From Staphylococcus piscifermentans (GTDB lineage: Bacteria > Bacillota > Bacilli > Staphylococcales > Staphylococcaceae): a stretch of DNA of 64,000 nucleotides. The stretch lies in the NCBI RefSeq assembly GCF_900186985.1, contig NZ_LT906447.1, positions 1,116,001-1,180,000 on the forward strand, in the 5' to 3' direction. Positions within the stretch are counted from its first letter, which is position 1. Every line of letters starts with the position of its first letter. The position numbers and the translations under genes were made by a program. Of the stretch, positions 30,795 through 39,664 are shown piece by piece. The notes below the pieces were generated by a model, which worked only from the letters and a program-made list of their open reading frames with translations, made no database searches and had not been told where the DNA came from.

Positions 30795-31871
30795 TTATGA
30801 ACGTTCACTATGAGGATTTTGTAGTTCAGATGTATTGAACTCATGTTCTTCTAGTGAATCAGCGTGTTTTAGTGTACGTCTTTGATTGATAATCGCATTA
30901 ATTTCAGCACCTACAATGATAATAAAGCCTGTGATATAGAGCCATAACATTAACACGATAATACCTCCGATACTGCCATATGTTTTAGAGTAGTTAGCAA
31001 AGTTGCTTACGTACAAACCAAATGCTGCAGTCCCTACAATCCAGACGATTGAAGCAAATAAGGCTCCTGGAAGTACCGATTTCCATTTGATTTTAATATT
31101 CGGTGCCAAGGTATAGAGCGTCGCAAATAATAAGAATATGACGACGAACGGCAAGGCATAACTCAAGACATTAAATATCCATTTGATCTGACTATCCAAG
31201 CCTAGCGGACCAAACAATAAGTGTCCGATTTGCTGACCGAATACAGGGAAGATCATTGCTGCGATAAATACCGCACCCATGATAACTGTAAAGAGCACAC
31301 TGATTAATTTTAAGAGAATAGGATTACGGCCGTCTTCAACATCATAAGCAACATTAAAAGCATTCATTAATGCTGTCATTCCATTGGAAGCGGACCATAA
31401 TGCTAAAATCAAACCAACAGATAAAATACTGCCACTTGCATTTTTCATAATATCGCCGATAATGCCAGTTAACAAATCTGCTGTAGAAGCAGGCGCATTC
31501 TTAGCAATCATATCCACAATTTTATTGCGGTCAATTTTAAATAATGGCAATAGTGACATCAAGAATAACAACATAGGGAAGAGCGACAACATGAAATAAT
31601 AGGAAAGTTGTGCTGCTAATCCCGATGCATCATCTTTACCGATTCTATAAATCAGATAAGATAAAAAGTTTGAATCTTTTGTATATTTTGCAGGTTTATT
31701 ATTTTTAGCGACAAAGAAAGTTTGATTTGGTTTCTTTGGTGTTTTGGATTGAAATTCTTGCGGCGGCACATACTTATTATCCTGCTGATGCGTCACTTGT
31801 GCCGATTTCTCTTTCACCTTATTTAATAAACCAGAGTTACTTTCTTTGTTATGGTCATTTTTCTTTGACAT
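30795..31871 (-). CDS. YihY/BrkB family inner-membrane protein
   Basis: A 358-residue integral membrane protein: a long basic, Q- and K-rich cytoplasmic N terminus (1-70), then six hydrophobic segments (about 85-325) and a charged tail. LAAQLSYYFMLSLFPMLLFL marks the family, formerly mislabelled ribonuclease BN. Function unknown; proposed to be a transporter or envelope protein. ATG 31871 follows GGAGTC. The gene lies downstream of the YtxH-like gene and ptpA on the same strand, separated by a terminator. Confidence 0.85.
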   Translation of the reverse strand: MSKKNDHNKESNSGLLNKVKEKSAQVTHQQDNKYVPPQEFQSKTPKKPNQTFFVAKNNKPAKYTKDSNFLSYLIYRIGKDDASGLAAQLSYYFMLSLFPMLLFLMSLLPLFKIDRNKIVDMIAKNAPASTADLLTGIIGDIMKNASGSILSVGLILALWSASNGMTALMNAFNVAYDVEDGRNPILLKLISVLFTVIMGAVFIAAMIFPVFGQQIGHLLFGPLGLDSQIKWIFNVLSYALPFVVIFLLFATLYTLAPNIKIKWKSVLPGALFASIVWIVGTAAFGLYVSNFANYSKTYGSIGGIIVLMLWLYITGFIIIVGAEINAIINQRRTLKHADSLEEHEFNTSELQNPHSERS

Positions 31872-31911
31872 AACACTGACTCCTTCGTGACATAAATAAA
31901 TTTTTTAGTTG

Positions 31912-31961
31912 AAAAAAGGGGGATAGCGCCACCCCTAAGTGCTAGGTGTGCTTATCCCTTG
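31912..31961 (-). terminator. Terminator of the ptpA operon
   Basis: Compound hairpin: GGGGGATAGC-type outer arm (31917-31926) pairs with CTTATCCCTT (31951-31960) with a small bulge, and an inner CACCCCTA/TAGGTG stem. On the minus strand it is followed by TTTTTTC. Confidence 0.65.
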
Positions 31962-31989
31962 AAATAAACCATATTAAATTGGCAATGAA

Positions 31990-32280
31990 TTAGCCGTTTA
32001 AATGTTTATCATTGTTTTTACGCTCTTGGAATGTATTCTTTGCATCTTTAAGCGCACGTTCTAATTCTGGATTATTACGGCGAATTTCTTCGACTGCATC
32101 TTTCCAATACATGATTTCATCTTTGATGACGTTAAATTTAGAAGGTTGGTTGCTGCGTTTACCTTCTTTCATATTTGTATAGCTGTTTTTAAGAGCTGTA
32201 CGAGTATTTTTATCAGCAAGAGTAATCGCGCCGCCGATAACTGCGCCTAAAAGAATTCCTGGTACAAGTTTGTTATTCAT
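31990..32280 (-). CDS. YtxH-like small membrane protein
   Basis: A 96-residue protein with one N-terminal glycine-rich hydrophobic segment (about residues 5-22, GILLGAVIGGAITLAD) followed by a charged helical tail, the layout of YtxH-domain stress proteins. It lies 7 bases downstream of ptpA and is probably co-transcribed with it. A role next to a secreted-type tyrosine phosphatase is unknown. Anchored in the membrane with the tail inside. Confidence 0.65.
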   Translation of the reverse strand: MNNKLVPGILLGAVIGGAITLADKNTRTALKNSYTNMKEGKRSNQPSKFNVIKDEIMYWKDAVEEIRRNNPELERALKDAKNTFQERKNNDKHLNG

Positions 32281-32287
32281 AATTCAT

Positions 32288-32752
32288 CTACCCCTCTTTT
32301 AATTTTGAATCTTTAAGAATATAATCGATTAAATTATCACAAGATGATTGTATCATATCGAAGACACCCTCAAAGTTATTAGTGTAATAAGGATCAGGTA
32401 CATCTTGTTCATCCATATCACTGAAATCCAGCAATTTATATAATTGGCCTTTCAAATGTGGATTAATCTGTTTAATATTATCCACATTACTTTGATCCAT
32501 TGCAATAATGTAATCAAAGTCATCAGATGCTTTGAAGAGTTCGCTGATCATACCGTCGAATGGAATATTATGTTCTCTTAGAATACTTTGTGTCCCTTCA
32601 TGTGGCGGTTCACCTAGATTCCATTTACCTGTACCGCGAGAAGTCACTTCAATATCATCGATGTTACGGTCTTTTAAACGCTGTTTCATAATAGCCTCAG
32701 CCATAGGTGAACGGCAAATATTGCCTAAGCAGACAAATGCAACTGTAACCAT
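32288..32752 (-). CDS. ptpA: Low-molecular-weight protein-tyrosine phosphatase
   Basis: Removes phosphate from phosphotyrosine; in S. aureus PtpA is released in macrophages and acts on host coronin. The 154-residue protein has the P-loop CLGNICRS with cysteine 8 and arginine 14 and the general-acid aspartate 120 in DVPDPYY. It precedes a YtxH-like gene in the same unit. Its physiological substrate inside the bacterium is not settled. Start ATG at 32752 with GGAGG a few bases upstream on the minus strand. Confidence 0.95.
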   Translation of the reverse strand: MVTVAFVCLGNICRSPMAEAIMKQRLKDRNIDDIEVTSRGTGKWNLGEPPHEGTQSILREHNIPFDGMISELFKASDDFDYIIAMDQSNVDNIKQINPHLKGQLYKLLDFSDMDEQDVPDPYYTNNFEGVFDMIQSSCDNLIDYILKDSKLKEG

Positions 32753-32987
32753 GTTTTACCTCCAAATGATATTTTGCCGGGTAAATATTAAATACATATG
32801 TTAGCTTATATAAGGTATACCTATCGTTCCATAGATTGTATTTACCCGAACATTTATAAAATATACCTGTATATCACTATATTATCGGTTTTTGTGACAT
32901 ATCTAAAGAGAGAATTTCTCTTTTTTCGTTAAAAGTTTTCATTAAAACCGTACTTTGATAGAATAAAAAAATAAAGAGGTGAAAAAA

Positions 32988-33194
32988 ATGGAGTCAAATA
33001 ATAGAGAAATGATTGAAGAAATCCGTAAACAATTAAATGTTGTCAATGTGCAACTGATTGATCCTGATAAATTTGAAGATGCTGACGAAGAAAAGGTTAA
33101 AGAAATTCATGACTTTGTGACATCTAAAGATAATTTTTCACCTAGTGAAGTGACAGCTATTGCTTCTGAGCTCGGTGAATTACGCCAATCATAA
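32988..33194 (+). CDS. DUF1128 (UPF0435) small protein
   Basis: A 68-residue acidic, helical protein of the UPF0435 family conserved in Bacillales, recognisable by NREMIEEIRKQLNVVN and the FSPSEVTAIASELGELR end. ATG 32988 lies 5 bases after AAGAGGTGA; a GTG at 32979 inside that box is not the start. Followed 38 bases later by the aminopeptidase gene, with which it is probably co-transcribed. No function known. Cytoplasmic. Confidence 0.82.
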   Translation: MESNNREMIEEIRKQLNVVNVQLIDPDKFEDADEEKVKEIHDFVTSKDNFSPSEVTAIASELGELRQS

Positions 33195-33232
33195 GAAATA
33201 ACAACTAATAGAATTCAAGGGGGAATTGATTC

Positions 33233-34471
33233 ATGACACAATTACAAGACAAATTAAAACAGTATGCACAATTAATCGTAGATGTAGGGATGAATGTACA
33301 AGAAGGTCAACCAGTATTTATACGTTCTTCAGTCGATGCATTAGAATTAACACATGATATCGTAGAAGCGGCTTACGAACGTGGTGCTTCTGATGTACGT
33401 GTTAAATATGCTGATGATACGTTGACACGCTTAAAGTTTGAATATGAAGATGCTGAGTATTTTGCTGAAAGAAGCTTAAAACAATATGATGTGGACGAAC
33501 GTATGGATTACGTCGAACGCGGAGCTGCAAACTTAGCTTTAATCAGCAGTGATCCAGATTTACTAAGCGGCGTAGAGAGTGATAAAAAGGCTGCCTACAG
33601 CAGTGCTTACTCTAAAGGTTTCAAAGGTTACATGGAAGCAAGTCAAAATAATGATTTCCCTTGGTGTGTAGTTGTTTATCCTAATAAACCATGGGCACAA
33701 CGTGTATACCCGGAATTAAGCGAAGACGAAGCTTACGAAAAATTCATTGATGAATTATTGGATATTGTGCGTGTAGATGGTAATAATCCAGTTGAAAATT
33801 GGAATCAACATATTGAAAATTTAAGTAAGCATGCGAAATATTTACAAGATAAACATTATTCAGCATTGCATTACATTTCTGAAGGCACAGATTTAACAAT
33901 CGGTCTGCCTGAGAATCATTTATGGCAAGACGCTACAAGCTTTACAAATGACGGTCAAGAATTTATAGCTAATATTCCTACCGAAGAAGTGTTTACTGCA
34001 CCAGACCGAAATCGCGTCAATGGCCATGTTACAAATAAATTGCCATTAAGTTATAACGGCAGCTTGATTGACGGTTTCACTTTAACATTTAAAGATGGCA
34101 AAGTAGTTGATTTTACTGCTGAAAAAGGGGAAGATGTATTACGCAACTTACTTGAGACAGATGAAGGTTCTAAATATTTAGGCGAAGTTGCTTTAGTACC
34201 AGATGATTCCCCGATTTCAAATCGAAATCGTGTTTTCTATAACACTTTATTAGATGAAAATGCTTCTTGCCATATTGCATTAGGTGCAGGTTATCCATTT
34301 ACTATAAAAGATGGTACCTCAATGTCTAGAGAAGAATTAAGCTCTGAAGGCTTAAACGATGCTTTCATCCATGAAGATTTTATGATTGGAAGTTCAGACT
34401 TAACAATTTATGGTATTACAGAAGATGGAAAAGAAGAAATCTTATTTAAAGATGGAAACTGGGCTTATTAA
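33233..34471 (+). CDS. ampS: Aminopeptidase AmpS (M29 family)
   Basis: Metal-dependent exopeptidase trimming N-terminal residues from peptides in the cytoplasm. The 412-residue protein has the M29 features: the metal-ligand regions [19 protein letters not shown] near 243-261, [13 protein letters not shown] near 320-332, and the histidine/aspartate-rich end [16 protein letters not shown] near 378-393. ATG follows a GGGGGA box. It lies between the DUF1128 gene and the thioesterase gene, all on the plus strand with short gaps. Confidence 0.92.
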   Translation: MTQLQDKLKQYAQLIVDVGMNVQEGQPVFIRSSVDALELTHDIVEAAYERGASDVRVKYADDTLTRLKFEYEDAEYFAERSLKQYDVDERMDYVERGAANLALISSDPDLLSGVESDKKAAYSSAYSKGFKGYMEASQNNDFPWCVVVYPNKPWAQRVYPELSEDEAYEKFIDELLDIVRVDGNNPVENWNQHIENLSKHAKYLQDKHYSALHYISEGTDLTIGLPENHLWQDATSFTNDGQEFIANIPTEEVFTAPDRNRVNGHVTNKLPLSYNGSLIDGFTLTFKDGKVVDFTAEKGEDVLRNLLETDEGSKYLGEVALVPDDSPISNRNRVFYNTLLDENASCHIALGAGYPFTIKDGTSMSREELSSEGLNDAFIHEDFMIGSSDLTIYGITEDGKEEILFKDGNWAY

Positions 34472-34506
34472 TTTTAAAAAAATAATGATTAAAAAGGAGA
34501 CCTATT

Positions 34507-35028
34507 GTGGAAGACAGAGAAAAAAGACCGATGTCTGCTTCATTAAGCATTAAAGATCGTCAAGTATACCCTCAAGATACAAATCATCACCATACAATGT
34601 TCGGAGGCCTGTTAATGGCCAACATCGATGAAATTGCTGCTATTTGTGCAATGAAGCATAGCAGTGCACCTGTAGTTACTGCTTCAACCGATTCAGTAGA
34701 CTTTTTATTGCCAATCAGAACGGGTGATGTCATCTCATATGAAGCGATGGTATCTTATGCAGGTTCTACTTCGATGGAAGTCTGTGTACAGATAATTCTA
34801 GAAGATATTATGGAAGACAAGAAATATATGGCAGCTTTAAGCTTCTTAACATTTGTTGCTTTGGATGATGACGGCAAGCCGAAAAAAGTGCCTGGCGTCT
34901 ATCCGGAAAATGAAATTCAAGAATGGTTCCATAGTACTGCTCCTGCACGTGTGAAACGCAGAAAAGAAAGAAGACAAGAAAGTAAAGATACTTTAGAATT
35001 CTTAACAAGAACAAGACATATTCAATAA
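34507..35028 (+). CDS. Acyl-CoA thioesterase, hotdog fold
   Basis: Hydrolyses fatty acyl-CoA; cytoplasmic. The 173-residue protein is a single hotdog domain: NHHHTMFGGLLMANIDEIAAI (split by the turn, residues 22-42) holds the catalytic histidine/aspartate region and FLPIRTGDVISYEAMVSYAGSTSMEV-like strands follow (about 61-87). GTG start 34507 after AAGGAGA by 6 bases; the alternative ATG at 34531 lacks a ribosome-binding site. The basic C-terminal tail (KRRKERRQ) is noteworthy. Related to the YkhA group of short thioesterases. Ends at a strong bidirectional terminator. Confidence 0.85.
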   Translation: MEDREKRPMSASLSIKDRQVYPQDTNHHHTMFGGLLMANIDEIAAICAMKHSSAPVVTASTDSVDFLLPIRTGDVISYEAMVSYAGSTSMEVCVQIILEDIMEDKKYMAALSFLTFVALDDDGKPKKVPGVYPENEIQEWFHSTAPARVKRRKERRQESKDTLEFLTRTRHIQ

Positions 35029-35075
35029 TAATAAGGCGGTTGCGACGTAGACATGTCGCAACCGCCTTATTATTA
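35026..35075. terminator. Bidirectional terminator, thioesterase / radical SAM genes
   Basis: Perfect 20-bp stem: 35027-35046 pairs with 35055-35074 (core AAGGCGGTTGCGAC / GTCGCAACCGCCTT), flanked by A- and T-rich arms. One of the strongest hairpins in the window. Confidence 0.85.
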
Positions 35076-36221
35076 TTGTTGGAAAATTTGATGCATCATT
35101 TTTTCTTTTTCACGAAAATCTGTATGAGGGTAGTACATATTCTTAACTAACACATTAGGTCCAAGACAATGAACGGGGGCACAATGACAATTTAAGCTTT
35201 GTGCTAAATCAGATTGCAGCCATTGATGGTAAACATCAGTAAGTTTATCTGTTTGGATATTAGAAATCGTACCATTTTCATCGCCGAAGTCCGTCACAAT
35301 TACATTACCAGTAAAGACATTTACATTTAATCTGCTGCGTCCATCTGGGTCATTACGTAAAGTTACATTCTTAGCTGTACGTAAGGCATCAAATAAAGCA
35401 GCATCGTCTTCGTCTTGGATACAAGGATAAATCGGCAAAGTACCAAACAACATCCAAGTGTCCTTATCGCGTATGTCTAATAAATGACGGATTGTATCTT
35501 TAATTTCCTTTAAACTCAACACACTTAATTGGCTGGCAAAATCAGAAGGATACATCGGATGGATTTCATGACGGCTGCATTTCATATCATGAACCACTTC
35601 ATTATGTATTTTTTCTAAATAAGGACGCGTATTTTGGTTCAACATGGTTTCTGCTGATACAAACATGCCTTGCTCTGATAGAGTACGTGAATTATCAATC
35701 ATTTGCTCATAAAGTTTTAATTTAGCTTTTAAAGGAGGTTGCTTTTCCATAGCTCCAAATCCTACCTCAGCAAATTCATCAGTAGTGCCCCAATTATGAG
35801 AAATATGCATAACATCTATATATTCAGCAATATCTAGATAACGATCTTGCGGTAAAGTTAAATTAGAGTTCATTTGCGTATAGATACCGCGGCTTTGAGC
35901 GTATTTTAATAAAGGTTTAACAACATTGCGAATAGATTTTTTTGAAAACATAGGTTCCCCGCCTGTAATAGATAATGTGCGTAAATGAGGAATTTCATCT
36001 AATCTACGATAAATCAAGTCCATCGGCAAAGGCTCAGGGTCTCTTGTTTGTAATGTATAACCTACAGCGCAGTGGCTGCAGCGCATATTGCACAAATTTG
36101 TAGTCGTAAATTCAATATTACTTAATTGAAGATCTCCAAATTCTTCTACATCGTTATAAGCTTCCCATGGATCGTTCAATATTGAAATAGGTTGCTTGAT
36201 GCGAGTTGAATAATCAATCAT
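35073..36221 (-). CDS. Radical SAM protein, YfkAB type
   Basis: Iron-sulfur enzyme using S-adenosylmethionine to create a radical; substrate unknown. The 382-residue protein has the cluster motif CNMRCSHC (residues 43-50, the CxxxCxxC pattern), the SAM-binding TITGGEP-like SITGGEPMFS near 89-98 and a C-terminal cysteine group (LNCHCAPVHCLG near 345-356) likely to bind an auxiliary cluster. Bacillus YfkA/YfkB are fused in the same manner. ATG at 36221 with GAAGGCAA upstream on the minus strand. Monocistronic. Confidence 0.88.
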   Translation of the reverse strand: MIDYSTRIKQPISILNDPWEAYNDVEEFGDLQLSNIEFTTTNLCNMRCSHCAVGYTLQTRDPEPLPMDLIYRRLDEIPHLRTLSITGGEPMFSKKSIRNVVKPLLKYAQSRGIYTQMNSNLTLPQDRYLDIAEYIDVMHISHNWGTTDEFAEVGFGAMEKQPPLKAKLKLYEQMIDNSRTLSEQGMFVSAETMLNQNTRPYLEKIHNEVVHDMKCSRHEIHPMYPSDFASQLSVLSLKEIKDTIRHLLDIRDKDTWMLFGTLPIYPCIQDEDDAALFDALRTAKNVTLRNDPDGRSRLNVNVFTGNVIVTDFGDENGTISNIQTDKLTDVYHQWLQSDLAQSLNCHCAPVHCLGPNVLVKNMYYPHTDFREKEKMMHQIFQQ

Positions 36222-36441
36222 CAGTTTGCCTTCTTTCTATTTTCATTCTGTTTATCATTATACTTTTCGAATGGCGAAGTTGAAAAGGGGTAAGTGAACA
36301 TTGTAGGAACCTATTCTTTAAATGACACAGATATTTCATATGTACAGTTAATTTCAACTCTGCTACATTATTAATAGTTTAACGGTGTTTGTCAAATTCA
36401 TGTTAGAATGTTGTTATATTTTAAAAAGGAGCGTCTCAATA

Positions 36442-36615
36442 ATGAAAATGAGCGAAAAAGAATTAATTTCCCACGTCCAAACAAGATTATCGGAGTTTGT
36501 AGATGAAATCAATCATGTAGACCCTGACAAAGTAAGCGTTGAAGATGTGGATGAGTGGATTGGTTTATTAGACCAATTAGAGGAAAAAGTGAAAACTGTT
36601 CAACATGAAAAATAA
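36442..36615 (+). CDS. Small acidic conserved protein
   Basis: A 57-residue acidic helical protein (MKMSEKELISHVQTRL... ending LEEKVKTVQHEK). I recognise no named family; a similar short ORF occurs in this neighbourhood in other staphylococci as far as I recall. ATG 36442 follows AAGGAG by 10 bases, and a TTGTCA...TTATAT promoter-like pair lies about 50 bases before. The frame is open further upstream without a ribosome-binding site. Function unknown. Confidence 0.6.
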   Translation: MKMSEKELISHVQTRLSEFVDEINHVDPDKVSVEDVDEWIGLLDQLEEKVKTVQHEK

Positions 36616-36742
36616 TTCCGATAAATAAGATATGTTTAAATTCACCGGCTTTAGTCTATATAATAACTATCAATCGATTATTAAGAATTTGAATTTAGAT
36701 TTATAAACTAAATTTCAATCAATAGAAAGGTGATTATATTTT

Positions 36743-37270
36743 ATGACTAAACCAGTAGCAATTATTTTAGCTAATGATTTTGAAGATATTGAATTAACTA
36801 GCCCTAAAGAGGCAATTGAAGAAGCAGGTTATAAAACTGTCATTATCGGTCATGAAGCAGGTGAAGAACTTGTAGGTAAACATGGTACTAAAGCTAAAGT
36901 AGGCGTAGGTATCGGTTCAGCTGAACCTTCTGAATACTCAGGTTTACTCATTCCAGGCGGTTTCTCACCAGATCACTTACGTGGCGATGTAGATGGCCGT
37001 TATGGCACTTTCGCCAAATCATTTATGAAAGATAATAAACCTATCTTCGCTATCTGCCATGGTCCACAAGTATTAATTGATACTGATGACTTAAATGGCC
37101 GTACATTAACTGCAGTATTAAATGTACGTAAAGATTTATCGAATGCTGGAGCACATGTTAAAGATGAATCAGTAGTAGTGGATGGTAATCTTGTAACAAG
37201 CCGTACTCCAGACGACTTGGATGATTTCAATCATGCTATCGTTGAATTGTTAAATAAAGAATATAAATAA
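36743..37270 (+). CDS. DJ-1/PfpI family protein (general stress protein 18 type)
   Basis: A 175-residue class I glutamine-amidotransferase-like protein of the PfpI group, reported variously as protease, deglycase or glyoxalase. The nucleophile is cysteine 105 in FAICHGPQ with histidine 106 next to it, and glutamate 14 in [11 protein letters not shown]; this matches the Bacillus stress protein YfkM. ATG follows AAAGGTGATTATATTTT with a long spacing. A GTTTAA-N14-GTCTAT sequence at about 36629 only loosely resembles a sigma-B promoter. Cytoplasmic. Confidence 0.9.
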   Translation: MTKPVAIILANDFEDIELTSPKEAIEEAGYKTVIIGHEAGEELVGKHGTKAKVGVGIGSAEPSEYSGLLIPGGFSPDHLRGDVDGRYGTFAKSFMKDNKPIFAICHGPQVLIDTDDLNGRTLTAVLNVRKDLSNAGAHVKDESVVVDGNLVTSRTPDDLDDFNHAIVELLNKEYK

Positions 37271-37287
37271 AGTTCACATTTAGTGCA

Positions 37288-37326
37288 GAAGGGCTGAGAC
37301 TTCAAATGAGGTCTCAGTCTTTTTTT
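37288..37326 (+). terminator. Terminator after the PfpI gene
   Basis: Stem GCTGAGAC (37292-37299) / GTCTCAGT (37310-37317) and a run of seven T's. Member of the GGGACA/GAGAC family. Confidence 0.8.
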
Positions 37327-37403
37327 ATTGCAGCTCTGCTTTCTTACTTAGTTAGGCGTAAGCTAATATACTCCTTGAGACTGATTTTTACTTTATTTAA
37401 TAT

Positions 37404-37439
37404 ATTCTTATTTTAAGAATGCAGATTCTCACTTATAAT
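37404..37439 (+). promoter_or_regulatory. sgtB promoter with inverted repeat over the -35 region
   Basis: TATAAT at 37434-37439 with a poor -35 (TTTTAA at 37411). A perfect 7-3-7 inverted repeat ATTCTTA-TTT-TAAGAAT (37404-37420) covers the -35 area, as expected for an activator-dependent promoter. In S. aureus sgtB is in the VraSR regulon; whether VraR binds this repeat is not shown by the sequence. Confidence 0.4.
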
Positions 37440-37483
37440 ATGTATGAAGTAAAAAATTACGATTGAGGAGAATGTGTGTCAAT

Positions 37484-38296
37484 ATGAAAAGAAGCGAAAG
37501 GCTATCTAGAGAGTCGAAAACTGCTAGATCAAACACACAGAATACACCACATTATAATACGTATTATCAACCTGTAGGCGCTCCACCGAAAAAACGTAGA
37601 GGCAAAGGAATATTTTTTAAAATTGTAATAGGTCTTATTATTATTGCCGCGCTCTTTTTCGGACTCATGTATGCATTATCATCAAAAGCGAATGTAGATG
37701 ATTTGAATACGATTAAAGATAAATCTACCTATGTACCTGTGTCTGACATGCCTTCTTATACCAAAGGTGCTTTTATCTCTATGGAAGATGAACGTTTTTA
37801 TGATCATGGCGCTTTTGATGTTAAAGGTATTTTCAGAGCATTATTTTCAACTTTAAGTGACCATAATGTTCAAGGAGGAAGTACGATTAGTCAGCAGGTG
37901 GTTAAGAATTATTATTACGACAACGAAAAAAGTTTTACTCGGAAGATTAAAGAAATTATTGTTGCTAGCCGAATGGAGCGTCAGTATTCAAAGAATGACA
38001 TATTAAGTTTCTATATTAACAATATCTATTACGGTGATAATCAATATACTATTGAAGGTGCTGCAAACCATTATTTTGGTACGACTACGGTTAAAAACAG
38101 TCAGAACATGCCGACCATAACGGTATTACAAAGTGCTATTTTAGCTAGTAAGATTAACGCGCCAAGTGTGTATGATGTCAATGATATGTCGCAGAATTAT
38201 GTAAATCGTGTGAAGATAAATTTGGAAAAAATGAAACAACAAGGCTATATTGATGAAAGTCAATATAAAACGGCACTTGCGCAATTAGGCGTATAA
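37484..38296 (+). CDS. sgtB: Monofunctional peptidoglycan glycosyltransferase
   Basis: Polymerises lipid II into glycan strands on the outer face of the membrane. The 270-residue protein has a cytoplasmic basic N terminus (1-42), one membrane helix (43-65) and a GT51 domain with the catalytic glutamate 101 in [14 protein letters not shown], the second motif [14 protein letters not shown] near 129-142, and [18 protein letters not shown]. Start choice is uncertain: ATG 37484 gives the family N terminus but is 13 bases from GAGGAG; ATG 37472 in the same frame is too close. Regulated by VraSR in S. aureus. Confidence 0.94.
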   Translation: MKRSERLSRESKTARSNTQNTPHYNTYYQPVGAPPKKRRGKGIFFKIVIGLIIIAALFFGLMYALSSKANVDDLNTIKDKSTYVPVSDMPSYTKGAFISMEDERFYDHGAFDVKGIFRALFSTLSDHNVQGGSTISQQVVKNYYYDNEKSFTRKIKEIIVASRMERQYSKNDILSFYINNIYYGDNQYTIEGAANHYFGTTTVKNSQNMPTITVLQSAILASKINAPSVYDVNDMSQNYVNRVKINLEKMKQQGYIDESQYKTALAQLGV

Positions 38297-38332
38297 AGCC
38301 AAGTAAATAAGTGAACTTAAAAGCGCTAGACT

Positions 38333-38376
38333 TAAGGGGTTGGGACATTAAGTTGTTTCAACCCTTACTTTCTGCA
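38333..38376 (+). terminator. Terminator after sgtB
   Basis: Stem AAGGGGTTGGGACA (38333-38346) with TGTTTCAACCCTT (38353-38365) containing mismatches, then ACTTTCT. Diverged member of the GGGACA family. Confidence 0.6.
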
Positions 38377-38537
38377 GAAAAATGCTCTCATTACAGCTTT
38401 TTCTATTTTTAATATTCCGTGTTTCTATATCTCAACATTCTCTGCAATTCTATAAAGTATAACGCTATAAAAGTCAGCAAATTTGTTTTACAATAAGTAG
38501 CGAATAGAATTTATTGAAATCAAAGCGAGTTGAAATT

Positions 38538-39341
38538 ATGCCTAAAGTAACTAAAATTGAAGTTCAAAAAAAGAATAAAGAAAGATTTAATTTATACCTG
38601 GATGAAGCGTTTGAAATGGGTATTGATATGGATACTTTAGTTCATTTCAATTTAAAAAAAGGGGACGTACTGACGCCGGCTGATATGGCAGAAGTACAAA
38701 AGTATGAACATTTCAGATTCGGACTTCATTTAGCTATTCAATACTTATCTTATCGTAAAAGAACAGAAAAAGAAGTCGTTCAACATTTACAGAAACATGA
38801 AATCAGTGAAACAGCCATTGCAGAGGTCATTGAGTATTGCAATCGTGAAGGCTATATTGATCATGATGATTATGCAGAAAGTTTAAAGAATACCATGATA
38901 CGTACTACCGACAAGGGACCTGAAATTTATCGACAAAAACTGATTAAAGCAGGTATTGAGAAAGATTTAGCAGAGCACTATACTGCTAAATACGAAGCAG
39001 AACAACCTTTAGAAGATATAGTGACACTGGCTGATAAATTAATGAATCAGAAAAAAGGGCCGCTTAAGAAAAGAAGTGAGAAGGTCAAACAGTCACTTTT
39101 ACAAAAAGGGTATTCATTTGAAGTTATTAACGAAGCAATGCAAGATCTTGATTTTGAACCTGATTCAGAAGAGGTTGACATGTTGCTTCAACGAGAACTC
39201 GAGAAAGTGTATCGTAAGTATGAACGTAAATACGAAGGCAAACAGTTAGAAATGAAAACGATTGAAGCATTAATTCGTAAAGGGTATGAATATGATACAA
39301 TTAAGGATAAACTGACAGAAAGTGGGATAGGCGATGAGTGA
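38538..39341 (+). CDS. recX: Regulatory protein RecX
   Basis: Binds RecA filaments and limits recombination. The 267-residue length is that of the long Firmicute form with extra three-helix repeats: [18 protein letters not shown] and [18 protein letters not shown] (about 71-115) are the RecX signature, repeated in weaker form toward the C terminus. ATG 38538 is preceded only by a weak GCGAG box. The next gene overlaps the end by 8 bases, so recX starts a four-gene unit with yfhH and the TagH/TagG-like pair. Cytoplasmic. Confidence 0.92.
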   Translation: MPKVTKIEVQKKNKERFNLYLDEAFEMGIDMDTLVHFNLKKGDVLTPADMAEVQKYEHFRFGLHLAIQYLSYRKRTEKEVVQHLQKHEISETAIAEVIEYCNREGYIDHDDYAESLKNTMIRTTDKGPEIYRQKLIKAGIEKDLAEHYTAKYEAEQPLEDIVTLADKLMNQKKGPLKKRSEKVKQSLLQKGYSFEVINEAMQDLDFEPDSEEVDMLLQRELEKVYRKYERKYEGKQLEMKTIEALIRKGYEYDTIKDKLTESGIGDE

Positions 39342-39648
39342 GAAAAGTTTAAGCAAGATGGAGAAAAGCGAAATACTAGATGAAATACAAAAATACAAAG
39401 AAAAAATGCGTAAAGCCGAAATGAATGGCATACTTAATGAATACGATGTTTATCGCACAAAGGTTATTATTGCTGAAAGTTATTTAGTTGATCAAAGTAA
39501 AATTGAATTTGGTAAATTATATGAATTAAATGACGGCACGAAACGCTATATGCGTGTAGATCGCATGAAAGGCATTTTTGCTTGGGGAAAAATTTTGCAT
39601 AGCGCTGAGCGAGAAACAGGCATCCCAGTCGCATTATTAAAATTATAG
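39334..39648 (+). CDS. YfhH family protein (DUF1811)
   Basis: A 104-residue soluble protein with an N-terminal helix pair (about 5-50) and a small beta C-terminal domain with the conserved [21 protein letters not shown] pattern (its two halves at 65-85) and FAWGKILH. It is the DUF1811 family found behind recX in Bacillales. ATG overlaps the recX stop region; 16 bases separate it from the next gene. No function established. Confidence 0.82.
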   Translation: MSEKSLSKMEKSEILDEIQKYKEKMRKAEMNGILNEYDVYRTKVIIAESYLVDQSKIEFGKLYELNDGTKRYMRVDRMKGIFAWGKILHSAERETGIPVALLKL

Positions 39649-39664
39649 AAGGATGTAAGCAGAT

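Noticed and set aside
36629..36660. Possible sigma-B promoter before the PfpI gene
   Set aside because: GTTTAA-N14-GTCTAT departs from the GGGTAT consensus at two important positions; too weak to list as a feature.
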